Shown: positions 1 through 7,015 of the stretch, in pieces | How positions within the stretch are numbered: position 1 is the first letter of the stretch | How the letters are laid out: every line of letters begins with the position of its first letter | DNA from: a virus | IMG/VR virus record: IMGVR_UViG_3300031788_000104 | Location: 1-23,746 of that record | Length of the DNA stretch: 23,746 nt | Reading direction: 5' to 3' (one strand) | Translations under genes and position numbers: made by a program | The notes under the pieces: model-generated | Told to the model about the DNA's origin: nothing | Seen by the model: the letters and a program-made list of their open reading frames with translations, nothing else | Database searches by the model: none

Positions 1-44
1 GACCGTATCAGTTCCCGCTGGTTACGTGGCTTTTTCTTCGCCAT
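1..44 (-). CDS. N-terminus of a phage gene cut by the window edge (possibly portal)
   Basis: Only the first 14 codons are visible (MAKKKPRNQRELIR). The start is well supported: an AGGAGAG ribosome binding site lies about 8 bases upstream on the minus strand. The ATG overlaps the last codons of the preceding cysteine-rich gene by 23 bases, a normal arrangement in this operon. Lysine-rich starts are common in portal proteins, and a portal gene is expected soon after the terminase large subunit. That is inference from gene order; no domain can be seen. Confidence 0.55.
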   Translation of the reverse strand, partial: MAKKKPRNQRELIR

Positions 45-645
45 CAGTTTTCTCTCCTATCCAGCAGTAATGAGGATATGTCAATTTCTTGTTGGCCTGC
101 TCCCCCTGGATCGTCGCCATCGGCATCAGCACTTTGACCGTGTTTGCGCACCCGCAAATGCCGCAAACGAGCATCCCTGACTCGCGCCGAGACGCGGGCA
201 CTAGGGCGTCCAGGAGCTTGTAAAGGGGCGTGCAGACGCAGGCCGATGGGCGGTTGTACTGGCAGCCGCGGCAAATCCTCGCCCGCCGCTCCGATTCTGC
301 CTTCGGAACTATCTCGCCCCCCGACTCCACAAATCGGTACATCGCCTTGGAAAACTCAACCACCTTGTCCGGGTTCAGGCTGCGCGACTGGTCCACGAGC
401 GGCCGGTAGTCCTCGCCGTTCTCCGCGTGGCACACGCCGGGAAATTGCCCTTCGCATATCTGGCGCTGGATTTCCAGTTCCACGGTCGGCTTGTCGTTCG
501 GCGCCAACCCCTTGTACCGTCGGTGCTCGATCACCATGTCGGCCAGTTCGCCGAGCGTTTCCGCCGTGAAGCGCGATTCGGTCTCGCGCTGGCAAAACCT
601 GAATCCGTCAGGCGGGGTCTCGCGTGGATTTCGCAGGAGGGCCAT
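22..645 (-). CDS. Cysteine-rich, probably zinc-binding phage protein of unknown function
   Basis: A 207-residue protein. I start it at the ATG that follows the terminase stop with a one-base gap; a longer reading upstream is arginine-rich and overlaps the terminase gene, so it is probably not translated. The C-terminal half has a run of cysteine pairs (CRGC, CVC, CGICGC, then a single C near the end) that would suit one or two structural zinc sites. The N-terminal half is acidic and helical with no motif I recognise. Position between the terminase large subunit and the probable portal suggests a role in packaging or head assembly, but this is context only. It could also be a small DNA-binding accessory protein. 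Confidence 0.75.
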   Translation of the reverse strand: MALLRNPRETPPDGFRFCQRETESRFTAETLGELADMVIEHRRYKGLAPNDKPTVELEIQRQICEGQFPGVCHAENGEDYRPLVDQSRSLNPDKVVEFSKAMYRFVESGGEIVPKAESERRARICRGCQYNRPSACVCTPLYKLLDALVPASRRESGMLVCGICGCANTVKVLMPMATIQGEQANKKLTYPHYCWIGEKTDGEEKAT

Positions 646-646
646 G

Positions 647-2419
647 TCAGTGATAGACGAACTCCTTGGCCTCGTCGTACCGCGCCGACGCCTTCGCCGC
701 TCGGTTCTTCTGCCGCTGCCATACCGATCCGGTGGCGCGCTCCTGCGCGAGACGGGCCGCAGCGCCGCCCCCGGGGTACGTGCCGAGCCGCACGAGCAGT
801 TCCCCAAACCCCACGAAACTGTCCCCGTAGTCGGGTGACCGTCCGAGCCGCTTCTTCACCTCTTTCTTTGTCTCGGCCTGAATCACCTGTCCCTTGGTGC
901 CCTGTTTCAGTTCGTAGCGCCGCGAGGAAAGGTCGTCGATTGTGCGGCGGTGCAGGTTTGACATCCCTCCTATCAGCCCCGCCTTCGCCATTTCCGAGGC
1001 CCGGAACCAAAGCTCCGTCACGAAATACTTGTACATGTCGTTGCACTTCCTGGGGTCGTCGCCGCGGAGCGGTCGGTCTGTCGCCGCGCCGCCGTACTCG
1101 ATTCCCTGCACCTCGCGCGACCACTCCTTCTGCAGGATGGCGAACACGCCGCGGGCGTTCCCGGTGCAGTCCATGATGAAGTGCTTCGGCTCTACGCCGC
1201 GCGCCCGGCACTCGTGCATAACCCAGTGGGCAAGCTGATAGTCCTTCGGGTCCGCGGTCCCGCCGGCGTCCAGTTTCGCCACGAGGGTTTCCGTCGCGTT
1301 GATCTTGTAGTCCCTCTGCCCGAAAACAGGCATCCCAAGCTGGCCAAAGTGCAGCACCGCGTCATCCGCCTCAAACGCCGGGTCCAGCGTCGCGCACATC
1401 TGCGGGGCGAAATCGAACTTGATCGGCTGCTTTGCCCGCTCGATCGTGGAGTTGGGCCAAATCTTCGACACCATCCCGTCAGGCGGGAAGAACCCGCGCA
1501 CGAGCGCCCAGTACTGCACCGAGTCCACGCCGTAGTTCGAGGTAACGTCATTGATCGACTCCTGCGAAATCATGTACGGGAATATCGTTTTCCCGGCCTT
1601 CACGTTGGGCGATTTCAGACCGTCGAAGTGCAGGCAGATTCCCTGCCCCGCGCCGATCTTGAGGGGCCATGACTCGTCGTTCTCATCGACGGATGACCAC
1701 CCGTTCGCCGGCTCGCACCAGTCGCCGAACTTGGAAACCTTCTCGACCGGGTTGGACAGGGCCACGAACTTCGCGTCCGGAGCGGACATGGGGTTCGACA
1801 GCGCCTCGAAGATCGCTCCCGGCATGTCCTGGGCCTCGTCCAAAAAGATGCGCCTGCGCTCGGCGTGACCGCCGCGGATTCGGCCCTCGGCATCGTCCGT
1901 GCGCGACACCGACATGCCGTGAATCTGGAACTTCTCGTTAGGCCCGCGGGCTGACTCGTTCGGGTAAATCCGGCACTCGTTTGTCGTGGAGCGGATCGTC
2001 AGAAGCTCGCTGGCGGGCACGATGCAGGTATCAATCGCCCGCAGCAGGTCCGCCCACATCCTAAGCCGCAGCCCCTCGAATGTCACCGTCGCCACCGAGG
2101 TAAGCGTGGCGTAGGGGTTCGCCATGTAGTCCAAAAAGGCGACGTGGCCGAAGGTGTAGGTTTTCCCCGCCCGCTGCGCCCCTATCGCCATGACGTACTT
2201 GTACTCGCAGAACGCCATGACCATCATTTCGACCCACTCGTTCCACTCGTACTTGGGCCAGAGCATCTGCCAGGCGTTGCGGAAGTGGCGGAAGGCTCCT
2301 AGTCCCCCGTCCTTGGGCTGCCGGTTGGTGCGGTAGCACTCCAACTCTATCGCAAGCACTGAGTGCCCCTTGGGGTACAGCAGCCCGTACTTTTCAATCA
2401 TGCCGCTTGGCGCGGCCAT
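647..2419 (-). CDS. terL: Phage terminase large subunit (packaging ATPase and nuclease)
   Basis: A 590-residue protein that would translocate DNA into the prohead and cut it. The ATPase half has Walker A GAQRAGKT (residues 80-87) and Walker B IFLDEAQD (191-198, with D194 and catalytic E195). The nuclease half has the expected spaced acidic residues of an RNase-H-like fold: LDPAF (D346), MDCTG (D417) and PDYGD (530-533). The length is usual for large terminases. The ATG lies three bases after the stop of the preceding small gene, with AGGGA as a likely ribosome site inside that gene. The next gene begins one base after this stop, so the two are probably translationally coupled. No adjacent gene is an obvious small subunit. 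Confidence 0.93.
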   Translation of the reverse strand: MAAPSGMIEKYGLLYPKGHSVLAIELECYRTNRQPKDGGLGAFRHFRNAWQMLWPKYEWNEWVEMMVMAFCEYKYVMAIGAQRAGKTYTFGHVAFLDYMANPYATLTSVATVTFEGLRLRMWADLLRAIDTCIVPASELLTIRSTTNECRIYPNESARGPNEKFQIHGMSVSRTDDAEGRIRGGHAERRRIFLDEAQDMPGAIFEALSNPMSAPDAKFVALSNPVEKVSKFGDWCEPANGWSSVDENDESWPLKIGAGQGICLHFDGLKSPNVKAGKTIFPYMISQESINDVTSNYGVDSVQYWALVRGFFPPDGMVSKIWPNSTIERAKQPIKFDFAPQMCATLDPAFEADDAVLHFGQLGMPVFGQRDYKINATETLVAKLDAGGTADPKDYQLAHWVMHECRARGVEPKHFIMDCTGNARGVFAILQKEWSREVQGIEYGGAATDRPLRGDDPRKCNDMYKYFVTELWFRASEMAKAGLIGGMSNLHRRTIDDLSSRRYELKQGTKGQVIQAETKKEVKKRLGRSPDYGDSFVGFGELLVRLGTYPGGGAAARLAQERATGSVWQRQKNRAAKASARYDEAKEFVYH

Positions 2420-2422
2420 GAC

Positions 2423-2650
2423 TCAGTCCCTGATGCGATTGGGTCCGCCGACGTTGATCGTCGTGTCGCCTTCGCTCAGGGGTGCCGGACCCATGCCCGG
2501 GGCGTAGACAGGGCATTGGTAGCCGATCGAGACGGGAACCTTGGCGTTGCCCGCCCCGGCGTCCTTGAGGGCGCCCGCGTAGGCGTTCTGTACGCCGTCG
2601 GCGACTCCGCCGCGTGACTTTGCGATGATTTCGAGATCGGAGCCGTCCAT
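2423..2650 (-). CDS. Small unknown protein upstream of terminase
   Basis: A 75-residue protein with no recognised domain. The C-terminal half is rich in glycine, proline and alanine. It sits two bases after the preceding gene and three bases before the terminase large subunit, so it is clearly in the packaging operon. Its position would allow a packaging or small-terminase role, but it is too short and lacks a visible helix-turn-helix. Function unknown. Confidence 0.65.
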   Translation of the reverse strand: MDGSDLEIIAKSRGGVADGVQNAYAGALKDAGAGNAKVPVSIGYQCPVYAPGMGPAPLSEGDTTINVGGPNRIRD

Positions 2651-2652
2651 GT

Positions 2653-2832
2653 TCAGCCTTTCCTCATTTTGGCGAAGGTCTCGGCAAGCCGTGCCTGCTT
2701 GCCCACTTTTCCGCCGCGGGATGCGGCGCGCTCAAGAAGGTTGTGGGGAATCTTCTTCCCCGACGGGATGCCAAGGGAGCGGTGCAAACCGCCCTTCTTG
2801 ATCTTCGCCTTGGCGATCCAGTTCTTAGCCAT
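2653..2832 (-). CDS. Small basic phage protein (AKNWI...KIPHNLL type)
   Basis: A 59-residue, strongly basic protein. A start at MAKNWIAKAKIKKG is preferred over an upstream reading because the long version runs through the preceding gene in another frame. It resembles, from memory, a widespread short phage protein built around the pattern W-I-x-x-A-I-K-K-x-G-x-L-H/R-x-x-L-G-x-x-x-G-x-K-I-P, followed by a G-K-x-G-K/R-x-A-R-L-A segment. Both elements are visible here. Members turn up near head or packaging genes without an assigned function. The charge would suit binding DNA or RNA. Its start overlaps the end of the 81-residue gene upstream by 8 bases. Confidence 0.8.
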   Translation of the reverse strand: MAKNWIAKAKIKKGGLHRSLGIPSGKKIPHNLLERAASRGGKVGKQARLAETFAKMRKG

Positions 2833-3070
2833 TGGAGTACTCGCCTCCCTCGGCGCCGCGCTCGGACTGGTATGGAGCCAGACCGCCGGTGATTCCGCCG
2901 GGCGGGTTGTGGCTGGAAAGTGAGCCGAAGGGAACTTCGGCGTAGTCGGGGCTGGCCGGGAGCATGTCCTTGCCAACCATCGCGGGGTGCCGGACCACGA
3001 CCGCCCCGTTCCCGTCGCGTTTCACGCCACCGGGAGCCTTCGGGCTGGTTATGGGCTTCGGCTTGAACAT
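2825..3070 (-). CDS. Small unknown protein of the packaging operon
   Basis: An 81-residue protein, proline- and glycine-rich, probably with little fixed structure. It starts four bases after the stop of the preceding gene and overlaps the small basic protein downstream by 8 bases. No domain, signal peptide or membrane segment is visible. Operon position is the main support for it being real. Confidence 0.65.
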   Translation of the reverse strand: MFKPKPITSPKAPGGVKRDGNGAVVVRHPAMVGKDMLPASPDYAEVPFGSLSSHNPPGGITGGLAPYQSERGAEGGEYSNG

Positions 3071-3074
3071 CAGG

Positions 3075-3359
3075 TCACATCGACCCGGCCTGGGCCAGAT
3101 CCTCGGAGGTCGGGTGCTTCACGATGACTTCGCATGCGGCGTCATTGCACCGCTGGCTGCCAACGCCCATCTTCTCGATGCCGGCCGTCGGGGTCTCGCG
3201 GTACTCCTTGTGGTCGTCCTTGCCCATCGTCGCCGGGTTCTGCGTCGCGGCGTTCGGGTGCGGGTTGGCGTCGCTGTTGTTGTTCTGCGTGTTCGAGTAC
3301 TTCGGCGCCTGGGCGTCGGAAAATCCGGTGGACTTGGTGCGAGTGGAACTGATGGCCAT
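3075..3359 (-). CDS. First gene of the leftward packaging operon, unknown protein
   Basis: A 94-residue protein. I chose the internal ATG (MAISSTRTKS) because GGGAGA lies 7 bases before it; a start 42 bases further upstream has no such site. The middle is low-complexity and rich in asparagine, alanine and proline, and the C-terminal third contains two cysteines. It is the first gene after the divergent control region and so the likely promoter-proximal gene of the packaging operon. No family recognised. Confidence 0.65.
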   Translation of the reverse strand: MAISSTRTKSTGFSDAQAPKYSNTQNNNSDANPHPNAATQNPATMGKDDHKEYRETPTAGIEKMGVGSQRCNDAACEVIVKHPTSEDLAQAGSM

Positions 3360-3476
3360 GAGAATGTCTCCCGTTGAGTGAATCCGTTGGTGCTCCCCCA
3401 CCCATGCGACGGGTAAAAGATTCTGTCAAATAATCTCTTGACATGCGCATACGGCTTGCGCATACCGTGGTCCACC
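3360..3476. promoter_or_regulatory. Divergent control region with two facing TTGACA boxes
   Basis: This 117-base gap separates the leftward packaging operon from the rightward early operon. A TTGACA box lies on the minus strand at 3429-3424 and another on the plus strand at 3438-3443. Together they form the inverted repeat TGTCAA-N8-TTGACA. At a 17-base spacing the -10 positions read CATGGG (minus) and CATACC (plus), both weak. The 9-mer TGCGCATAC occurs twice, at 3444-3452 and 3457-3465, inside the plus promoter, and could be an operator. The plus transcript would start only a few bases before the ATG at 3477. Promoter use is inferred. Confidence 0.55.
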
Positions 3477-3776
3477 ATGATAAACCGTTCAACCCTCACC
3501 CCCGTCATAACCAAGTTCACCCCCGTCGGAGACCACGTCCTGGTGCGCCGCCATGAGCGTGCCGAAAAGGTTGGGTCAATCGTCATGCCGACAAACGCCA
3601 TGCATGTTGGGCAGGCGAGGTTCGATGTTCTGAAAACCGGCCCGAAGTGCGTGTCGGTGAAGCCCGGCGACATCGCCTTCGCCCCGGCGCAGCTCTCGTT
3701 CGGCAAGGTCACGGTCGGGACCGAGGAGCTGGAAGTCGCCCCCGAGAGCTTATTGACGGCGTACATACCGGCATGA
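3477..3776 (+). CDS. GroES-like co-chaperonin (Cpn10 fold)
   Basis: A 99-residue protein, close to the normal GroES length. The pattern F-x-P-V-G-D-H-V-L-V-R-R, then G-S-I-V-M-P and V-K-P-G-D-I-A-F-A-P, matches the Cpn10 beta-barrel: first strand, end of the mobile loop, and the GD turn. The mobile loop region (residues about 28-35) is short. Phage co-chaperonins of this type (T4 gp31 is the known case) work with host GroEL to fold capsid proteins; that role is inferred here. I start at the ATG at 3477 because the family similarity begins just after it and the upstream ATG sits in the promoter. It is the first gene of the rightward operon and shares an ATGA with the recombinase. Confidence 0.78.
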   Translation: MINRSTLTPVITKFTPVGDHVLVRRHERAEKVGSIVMPTNAMHVGQARFDVLKTGPKCVSVKPGDIAFAPAQLSFGKVTVGTEELEVAPESLLTAYIPA

Positions 3777-4366
3777 ACGTCGCCCTGTATTTGAGAGTCA
3801 GCACAACTGACCAGACAATCGAGCCGCAGCAGATCGAGCTGCGCAACTACTGCGCGGCGAGGGGCTGGACAATCGCCGCCGAGTTTTCTGACGTGATTTC
3901 GGGATCGAAGTCCAGCAGGGAGGGACTGGATGCGCTCATGGCTGCGGTTCGTATCAAGAGTTTCGATGCGGTCTGCGCCGTGAAGATCGACCGGCTTGCG
4001 CGATCACTCAGCCACTTCGCCGCGATCATCGCCGAACTCGACAAGCACGGCGTCGCCCTCGTGATTCCAGGGCAGGGCATAGACACGAGCCATTCAAACG
4101 CGGCGGGCAGGCTGCAGGCGAACATCCTCGGGAGCATCGCCGAGTTTGAGCGCGAACTGATCCGCGAGCGCACGAAGGCCGGTCTTGCCGCTGCCCGGGC
4201 GCGGGGGAAGAAGCTCGGCCACCCCTCAACCCGGCTCGTCCCGAATCACGCCGAGGTTCTGGCCCAGTGGCGCGCCGAGGGCGGGCGTCACTTGCGCGAC
4301 CTTGCATCTCGTCTCGGGGGAGTGTCGGTTTCCTTCGCGCACACGCTGTCCCGCCGCGTCGCATGA
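3773..4366 (+). CDS. Small serine recombinase (resolvase/invertase family)
   Basis: A 197-residue protein with the resolvase/invertase catalytic domain. Visible active-site features are R8 and nucleophile S10 in YLRVSTTDQ, and the DRLARS box (residues 73-78) with its paired arginines. FERELIRERT near residue 125-134 is the usual start of the long E helix, followed by a basic linker (RARGKKLGHPS) and a short C-terminal helix-turn-helix (about 160-195). The length fits DNA invertases and resolvases, not large serine integrases. It would resolve multimers or flip a segment; no crossover inverted repeats were noticed. The ATG overlaps the GroES-like stop by four bases, and the next gene does the same. 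Confidence 0.92.
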   Translation: MNVALYLRVSTTDQTIEPQQIELRNYCAARGWTIAAEFSDVISGSKSSREGLDALMAAVRIKSFDAVCAVKIDRLARSLSHFAAIIAELDKHGVALVIPGQGIDTSHSNAAGRLQANILGSIAEFERELIRERTKAGLAAARARGKKLGHPSTRLVPNHAEVLAQWRAEGGRHLRDLASRLGGVSVSFAHTLSRRVA

Positions 4367-4713
4367 AAGCCATTCGCGTGCGCCTCGCAGTCGTAACGGT
4401 CCTGTACGACGTTGAGACGCCGCGCGGAATCGAGCGAATGAATACATGGTGCTGCGGCGAAACCCCGAAACTCGCCGTGAGGGACTGGATCAGGCTGAAC
4501 CACATCCACTCCATCGGCGCGGAAACGATCCACTCGGGGATACCGCGGCCCATCGCGCCGTCAAACTACGTCGCCGCCCTGCACCGATTCGGGCGCCACC
4601 CCACCGACCCCGACATCCCGCATCACCACCCCCGCCTGGCCCGGCTCGAAAACCCAAACCAACTGGCCTTGAAAAAAGCGGGGAACACCGGCTTGAAGGA
4701 ATCAACCGCATGA
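4363..4713 (+). CDS. Unknown early-operon protein
   Basis: A 116-residue protein starting in an ATGA overlap with the recombinase gene. The first part (about residues 1-65) looks like an alpha/beta fold with alternating hydrophobic strands (IRVRLAVVTVLYDVE); the C-terminal part is rich in histidine, proline and arginine and may be unfolded. No family recognised. An upstream start inside the recombinase gene is possible but unneeded. Confidence 0.7.
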   Translation: MKAIRVRLAVVTVLYDVETPRGIERMNTWCCGETPKLAVRDWIRLNHIHSIGAETIHSGIPRPIAPSNYVAALHRFGRHPTDPDIPHHHPRLARLENPNQLALKKAGNTGLKESTA

Positions 4714-4949
4714 AGGAAAATCCCACATCAGACGACGCAGCCATTTCCGAGAATATCCACCTGTTCTCCGAGAAGATCGCCGAGGCGATACGCGAGGTAT
4801 TTCAGGCCGGCGCCGTTCACCCCGCCGCAATCGTCGGCGTCCTGAACTACCATGCCATCGCAGTCGCGTCCTCCACGCGCCCCGCCTTCGTGAAGCCGAT
4901 GGGCAGCGTGATCGCCATGCCGCCGCCGGGGTTCAACCCGAAGCCGTGA
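4710..4949 (+). CDS. Small unknown protein
   Basis: A 79-residue protein starting in an ATGA overlap. Residues 12-35 form a likely amphipathic helix (ENIHLFSEKIAEAIREVF), followed by a small alanine-rich helix and a proline-rich tail. No domain recognised. It ends in a GTGA overlap with the membrane microprotein that follows. Confidence 0.68.
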   Translation: MKENPTSDDAAISENIHLFSEKIAEAIREVFQAGAVHPAAIVGVLNYHAIAVASSTRPAFVKPMGSVIAMPPPGFNPKP

Positions 4950-5083
4950 AATCCACCGCCGCCTGCAAGGTAATCGCCTGCGTCGCCCTGTCCCTCGCCG
5001 TCGTGCTGATCGCGGCCGGAGAAGCATGGCATCTCGCGCACGCGAACCCCGTTTTCAATTTCCCACTCATCTCGAAGAAATGA
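4946..5083 (+). CDS. Membrane microprotein with one transmembrane helix
   Basis: A 45-residue protein read from a GTG that overlaps the previous stop (GTGA). Residues 9-25 (VIACVALSLAVVLIAAG) make a clear hydrophobic helix after a short basic N-terminus (K2, K8). A signal peptide is an alternative reading, since AAGEA follows the helix. It ends in an ATGA overlap with the KTSC gene, which supports translation because nearly every gene in this operon is joined this way. Function unknown. Confidence 0.6.
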   Translation: MKSTAACKVIACVALSLAVVLIAAGEAWHLAHANPVFNFPLISKK

Positions 5084-5304
5084 AACTTCCCCACGTCCCA
5101 GTCCGCTCCACGAACATCGCCAGCATCGGCTACGATCCCGCCTCCCAGCAGATGCAGGTCAAGTTCCACTCCGGCGCGACCTACAACTACTTCGGCGTCC
5201 ACCCCTCCGTCAACGACGCCCTCATGTCCGCAACCTCCAAGGGCGAGTTCTTCGACAAGCAGATCAAGAACCGCTACCGCTCGCAGAAGGAGCACGGAGC
5301 GTGA
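5080..5304 (+). CDS. KTSC-domain protein
   Basis: A 74-residue protein that is almost entirely a KTSC domain: S-x-N-I-A-S-I-G-Y-D at residues 10-19, a V-K-F-H-S-G-A-T-Y-N-Y-F strand pair at about 27-38, then L-M-S-A-x-S-K-G-E-F-F and a basic tail. The domain is known as a short, often phage-borne module named after a conserved KTSC string; it has been linked loosely to nucleic acid metabolism but has no firm biochemical role. The ATG at 5080 is chosen for the overlap with the microprotein; a start at 5026 would add 18 residues unlike the family. Confidence 0.82.
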   Translation: MKLPHVPVRSTNIASIGYDPASQQMQVKFHSGATYNYFGVHPSVNDALMSATSKGEFFDKQIKNRYRSQKEHGA

Positions 5305-5759
5305 AGCACAGCGGCCTCTCGATAACGGACCTGCCTATCCGCGCCCAGGAGCAGGTTCTTGCGCAGCTCGCAATCGCCGGCAAGACGAAGGCCGCAGCGC
5401 CCATGTCCAACTCGATCCGCCAGCAGCACGGCCCGGCGCTCAACAAATTGGAGGACGATTTTCACCGGCACCTCACCTCGACCTTCAAGCCCCTCGGCGA
5501 CACGATCCTTGTCCAGCCGGTCGCACTTCGCCTCGGCAACGGAGTACGCTACACCCCAGACTTTCTCCGCGTCGCAAACTTCGTCGCCGGCAGCCGCTCT
5601 GTCACCCTAGACGCCTACGAGGTCAAGGGACCGCGCTTCTGGGACGACGCCCGAGTGAAAATCAAGGTCGCCGCATCCCTCTATCCCTGGATTCGCTTCT
5701 GCCTCGTCACCCGCAAGGGCCGCACCGCGCCTTGGGTTTTCACCGAGGTCTTGCCGTAA
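5301..5759 (+). CDS. PD-(D/E)XK phage nuclease (DUF1064-like)
   Basis: A 152-residue protein starting at a GTG that overlaps the KTSC stop. The nuclease core is visible: an N-terminal helix with E51, then YTPDF (D87), then YEVKG (E107, K109), followed by a helix and the strand FCLVTRK. This order (E, PD, ExK) is the PD-(D/E)XK fold and resembles the DUF1064 phage endonucleases, which are thought to act on recombination or replication intermediates. Its position before the HNH nuclease and replication genes fits DNA processing. A Holliday-junction role is possible but not shown. Confidence 0.75.
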   Translation: MKHSGLSITDLPIRAQEQVLAQLAIAGKTKAAAPMSNSIRQQHGPALNKLEDDFHRHLTSTFKPLGDTILVQPVALRLGNGVRYTPDFLRVANFVAGSRSVTLDAYEVKGPRFWDDARVKIKVAASLYPWIRFCLVTRKGRTAPWVFTEVLP

Positions 5760-5948
5760 TTTCCTTGCCAGAATCCAAACTCGCTTAACACTCATCTCGT
5801 CGCCGGAAGTTGCTGCTCCCGGTCGAGCCTAGAACAAATCCAATGCTGCGAGCCTTTCATCACTTTGCCGGTGCCCCCGGGAAGCGCCCATTGCATTGGT
5901 GGGCAGAGCAGCACTCGAACTTCCGCGGGGGTGCCGGCATTTAATTCC
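5760..5948 (+). other. Gap without a clear gene ahead of the HNH nuclease
   Basis: This 189-base stretch breaks an otherwise gapless operon. No reading frame with a family resemblance fills it. A possible in-frame upstream extension of the HNH gene starts at 5865, but the added residues do not look like protein of that family. No promoter or terminator hairpin stands out. A minus-strand frame across 5792-6190 is open but looks like a shadow. Confidence 0.4.
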
Positions 5949-6227
5949 ATGACAAAAAAAGCCGTTCCGTTGGGCGTACGGAGAAGGATCGCCGAGAGTC
6001 TTGGGGCATCTCCTGGCTGCAGAACGCCAGCCTTCTGCGCCCACTGTGCCAAACAGGGGGCAATATGGTGGCCTAAAATACCCGCGTGGTGGGTTTCTTT
6101 CCCCGGCTTAGAACTTGACCACATCATCCCGGAGGCTGCTGGGGGCGACACCGACGAAACAAACCTCCAATTATTGTGCCGGACTTGCAATAGAAGGAAA
6201 GGGCACCGATGCGAATACGCACAGTAA
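5949..6227 (+). CDS. Small HNH endonuclease
   Basis: A 92-residue HNH nuclease. A CxxC pair at residues 30-33 and another at 77-80 form the zinc site. The core LELDHIIP (H58) is followed by GG-D-TDETNLQLLC (N72) and CRTCNRRKG, which is the complete HNH/betabetaalpha-metal motif. Stand-alone proteins of this size in phages serve packaging, recombination or homing. Here the gene sits directly before the replication initiator, overlapping it by 19 bases, so it is not next to the terminase. There is no good ribosome site. It is far too short to be an IscB or Cas9 relative. Confidence 0.88.
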   Translation: MTKKAVPLGVRRRIAESLGASPGCRTPAFCAHCAKQGAIWWPKIPAWWVSFPGLELDHIIPEAAGGDTDETNLQLLCRTCNRRKGHRCEYAQ

Positions 6228-7015
6228 AACCCGAGTTCTGGATCAACCCGGACCTAGCAAAGCTCTCCCCGTTCACGCGGCTTCTGTCGCTGGGATTGCT
6301 CAATTACGCAGACGATGAAGGATATTTTTGGGCGGACCCGGAGCTGATGCGGGCGACAATTTTCCCTTACGAGCATAACTCATCACAGATTCAACGCTCC
6401 CTCACTGAGCTCGCCAATATCGCGTTTGTAACCCTTCACAACGGCACCAACGGACGCATTTACGGAAAGATCACAACTTTCGAGAAACACCAGAGAATTA
6501 ACCGTCCAACTGATTCAAAATTAAAGACATTTATAGATCTCAATGATGAAGCAGTGAGCCAGCAGGTATGCCTCACGCTAGGAACAGGGAACAGGGAACA
6601 GGGAAAAGGAACAGGGAACAGGGAAGGCGGCAAGCCGCCAAAAAAGGAATTGCCTGGAAAGACGGCCCTGATGCGCAGAACGGAAACCCTGTTCAGACGC
6701 CGGGAGGCAACTCCCTGGTCAAAAGCCGAGGAGGAGGCATGGAAGCGGGCCATCCTTGCCGTTGAGACGACGACCGAGGAAGAATGGCAATCGCTCGAAC
6801 GCTTCTACGCCCTTCCCAACCCACCACCGCCAGCACCCCAACTCTATCGCCGCCAGAACCTCGATACCCTTCTAAACCACTGGGCCGCAGAGATCGACAA
6901 GGCCCGGGCAAATTACGGAACGAATGGTTCTGCCGGCCAATTTTCTGAAAAAGAACACTTTGAGAAATTAATGGCCAAGAAAGCCAAATACGAAAATGAG
7001 CAACGAACTGCTTGA
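6209..7015 (+). CDS. Phage replication initiator / replisome organiser
   Basis: A 268-residue protein. The N-terminal 110 residues (MRIRTVKPEFWINPDL..., LLNYADDEGYFWADPEL, SLTELANIAFV, ITTFEKHQRINRP) match the winged-helix domain at the front of many phage replication proteins. A glycine/glutamine/arginine linker (about residues 124-140) is encoded by a tandem 7-base repeat. The C-terminal part is helical and charged and may contact the helicase. The helicase gene follows at once with a 20-base overlap, the same initiator-then-helicase order as lambda O and P or many prophages. It probably binds the origin, which may lie inside this gene. Confidence 0.82.
   Translation: MRIRTVKPEFWINPDLAKLSPFTRLLSLGLLNYADDEGYFWADPELMRATIFPYEHNSSQIQRSLTELANIAFVTLHNGTNGRIYGKITTFEKHQRINRPTDSKLKTFIDLNDEAVSQQVCLTLGTGNREQGKGTGNREGGKPPKKELPGKTALMRRTETLFRRREATPWSKAEEEAWKRAILAVETTTEEEWQSLERFYALPNPPPPAPQLYRRQNLDTLLNHWAAEIDKARANYGTNGSAGQFSEKEHFEKLMAKKAKYENEQRTA
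6512..6626. other. Candidate replication origin: AT-rich block plus 7-base iterons
   Basis: Bases 6512-6552 are markedly AT-rich for this genome (around CAAAATTAAAGACATTTATAG). Immediately after, 6581-6626 carries about six copies of GGAACAG or near copies, one of them a base short. An unwinding element beside short direct repeats within the initiator gene is the arrangement seen at the lambda origin in O. A simple low-complexity linker in the protein is the alternative. Confidence 0.45.

Noticed and set aside
3773-4366. Serine recombinase as the phage integrase
   Set aside because: At 197 residues it lacks the large C-terminal DNA-binding domain of serine integrases, and no att-like repeat was seen beside it.
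5870-5935. tRNA-like string on the minus strand (GTTCGAGT followed by GCCCACCA)
   Set aside because: The bases around it do not form a T-stem, and no matching acceptor strand or anticodon arm lies upstream.
5792-6190. Long minus-strand open frame over the gap and HNH gene
   Set aside because: It lies opposite a clear HNH nuclease, has no recognisable domain, and would be the only leftward gene in the operon.
5949-6227. HNH gene as the missing partner of the omega-RNA-like element
   Set aside because: It is a bare 92-residue HNH domain without RuvC or RNA-binding parts, and lies over 2 kb away in another context.
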